The notes beneath the pieces are model-generated. The model saw only the letters and a program-made list of their open reading frames with translations, was not told where the DNA came from and searched no databases. Positions 23,999-24,332 of a DNA stretch of 24,332 nucleotides are shown here, piece after piece. Position 1 is the stretch's first letter. Every line of letters starts with the position of its first letter. The position numbers and the translations under genes were made by a program. The stretch comes from Nevskia soli DSM 19509 (GTDB lineage Bacteria; Pseudomonadota; Gammaproteobacteria; Nevskiales; Nevskiaceae): positions 1 through 24,332 of the forward strand of contig NZ_JONR01000056.1 in the NCBI RefSeq assembly GCF_000711955.1, given 5' to 3'.

Positions 23999-24332
23999 GT
24001 AAGCGTCTGGCGAAGTCATCTTGAGTAAGCGCTGCTAGCGGCTGAGCATTGTGTCCACGAGTTCAAACCCGCGGACACATGGACACTACCGAAAGCAAGC
24101 AACGCCGGACATGGCGGCGTCACAGCGCCGAATTCAAGGCGAGCATGATCGAAGCCTGCAGCCATACGGGTGTTTCGATCGCAGCGGTGGCCCTGGCCAA
24201 TGGCCTGAATGCCAATCTGCTGAGAAACTGGGTCGTGGAAGCGAAGAAGTCGGCACCGGCAGCATCTTTGGCGGTGAATCCCGGCTTCGTGCCGGTGGCA
24301 CTCCCAGCGGCGCCATCGTCGACATCGGAAAT
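23999..24332 (+). mobile_element. IS66-family element, left end only (continues beyond the window)
   Basis: The element appears to start at GTAAGCGTCTGGCGAAGTC, a terminal sequence of the GTAAGCG type found in IS66 relatives, followed 80 bases later by the first transposase-operon gene tnpA. The 8 bases before it, TTCGAATC (23991-23998), would be the target duplication, since IS66 elements make 8-bp duplications. The tnpB and tnpC genes and right end lie outside. Confidence 0.75.
24079..24332 (+). CDS. tnpA: IS66-family accessory protein TnpA, partial (3' end beyond the window)
   Basis: An open frame from ATG 24079 runs off the window edge after 84 codons. The translation starts MDTTESKQRRTWRRHSAEFK and continues with a helix-turn-helix of the transposase OrfA type: ASMIEACSHTGVSIAAVALANGLNANLLRNWV. 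A linker with Pro/Ala-rich segments (PGFVPVALPAAPSS) follows, as is usual for IS66 TnpA. In intact elements it is followed by tnpB and the DDE transposase tnpC. It probably helps bind the ends. The reading frame is uninterrupted as far as seen. Confidence 0.85.
   Translation, partial: MDTTESKQRRTWRRHSAEFKASMIEACSHTGVSIAAVALANGLNANLLRNWVVEAKKSAPAASLAVNPGFVPVALPAAPSSTSE

Noticed and set aside
24055..24078. tRNA T-loop-like sequence (GTTCAAACCC)
   Set aside because: No matching acceptor stem, anticodon arm or CCA end nearby; it is part of the IS66 left end.
1..24332. CRISPR arrays, rRNA operons, tRNA genes, replication origins
   Set aside because: No regularly spaced repeats, rRNA-like blocks, complete tRNA cloverleaf or DnaA-box clusters were seen.

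Overview
This window is chromosomal DNA of a Gram-negative bacterium. It is dominated by a group 4 capsule / Yjb-type exopolysaccharide locus and bracketed by insertion sequences. Outer-membrane export proteins (a Wza-type lipoprotein and a YjbH-type barrel), Tat signals and a fused RlmK/RlmL rRNA methyltransferase point to a proteobacterium. The fused form fits Gammaproteobacteria best, but the genus cannot be read from the sequence. By eye the rlmL and phosphoesterase genes are clearly richer in G+C than the glycosyltransferase block at 15.4-23.7 kb, which suggests that block was acquired separately.

Layout: (1) 1-1076, an IS5-family element whose transposase is broken by an internal deletion; the window begins about four bases inside its left inverted repeat. 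(2) 1218-1994, a lone SAM methyltransferase. (3) 2096-5815, minus strand: rlmL (RlmKL), then a Tat-exported phosphoesterase preceded by a three-unit Pho-box-like array. (4) 6055-14262, the polymer export and control module: YjbF/GfcB lipoprotein, a bidirectional terminator, a small Ser/Thr/Ala-rich exported protein (GfcA/YjbE type, minus), YjbH/GfcD, a low-molecular-weight tyrosine phosphatase (Etp/Wzb, minus), Wza/GfcE and the tyrosine autokinase Wzc/Etk. (5) 14481-23722, plus strand: UDP-xylose synthase, a GT2-like glycosyltransferase, an FkbM-like protein, a polysaccharide pyruvyl transferase, a GT9 glycosyltransferase, a Wzy/WaaL-like membrane polymerase or ligase, a GT2 enzyme and two SAM methyltransferases. 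(6) 23723-24332, IS debris and the start of an IS66-family element with a partial tnpA.

Working model (inference): UDP-xylose and other sugars are assembled into a repeat unit by the GT2, GT9 and GT2-like enzymes. The unit is decorated with pyruvate ketals and methyl groups, polymerised by the Wzy-like protein and exported through Wza under Wzc kinase / Etp phosphatase control. The YjbF, YjbH and GfcA-like proteins would act in envelope secretion or surface assembly. No Wzx flippase, no initiating phosphoglycosyltransferase and no GfcC/YjbG homologue is present, so the locus is incomplete here or finished elsewhere.

The main points of interest are the scrambled, strand-alternating order of gfc/yjb-type genes, the Pho-box-like array, tandem hairpins with T-tracts between wza and wzc, and the very high share of GTG/TTG starts in the polysaccharide block.
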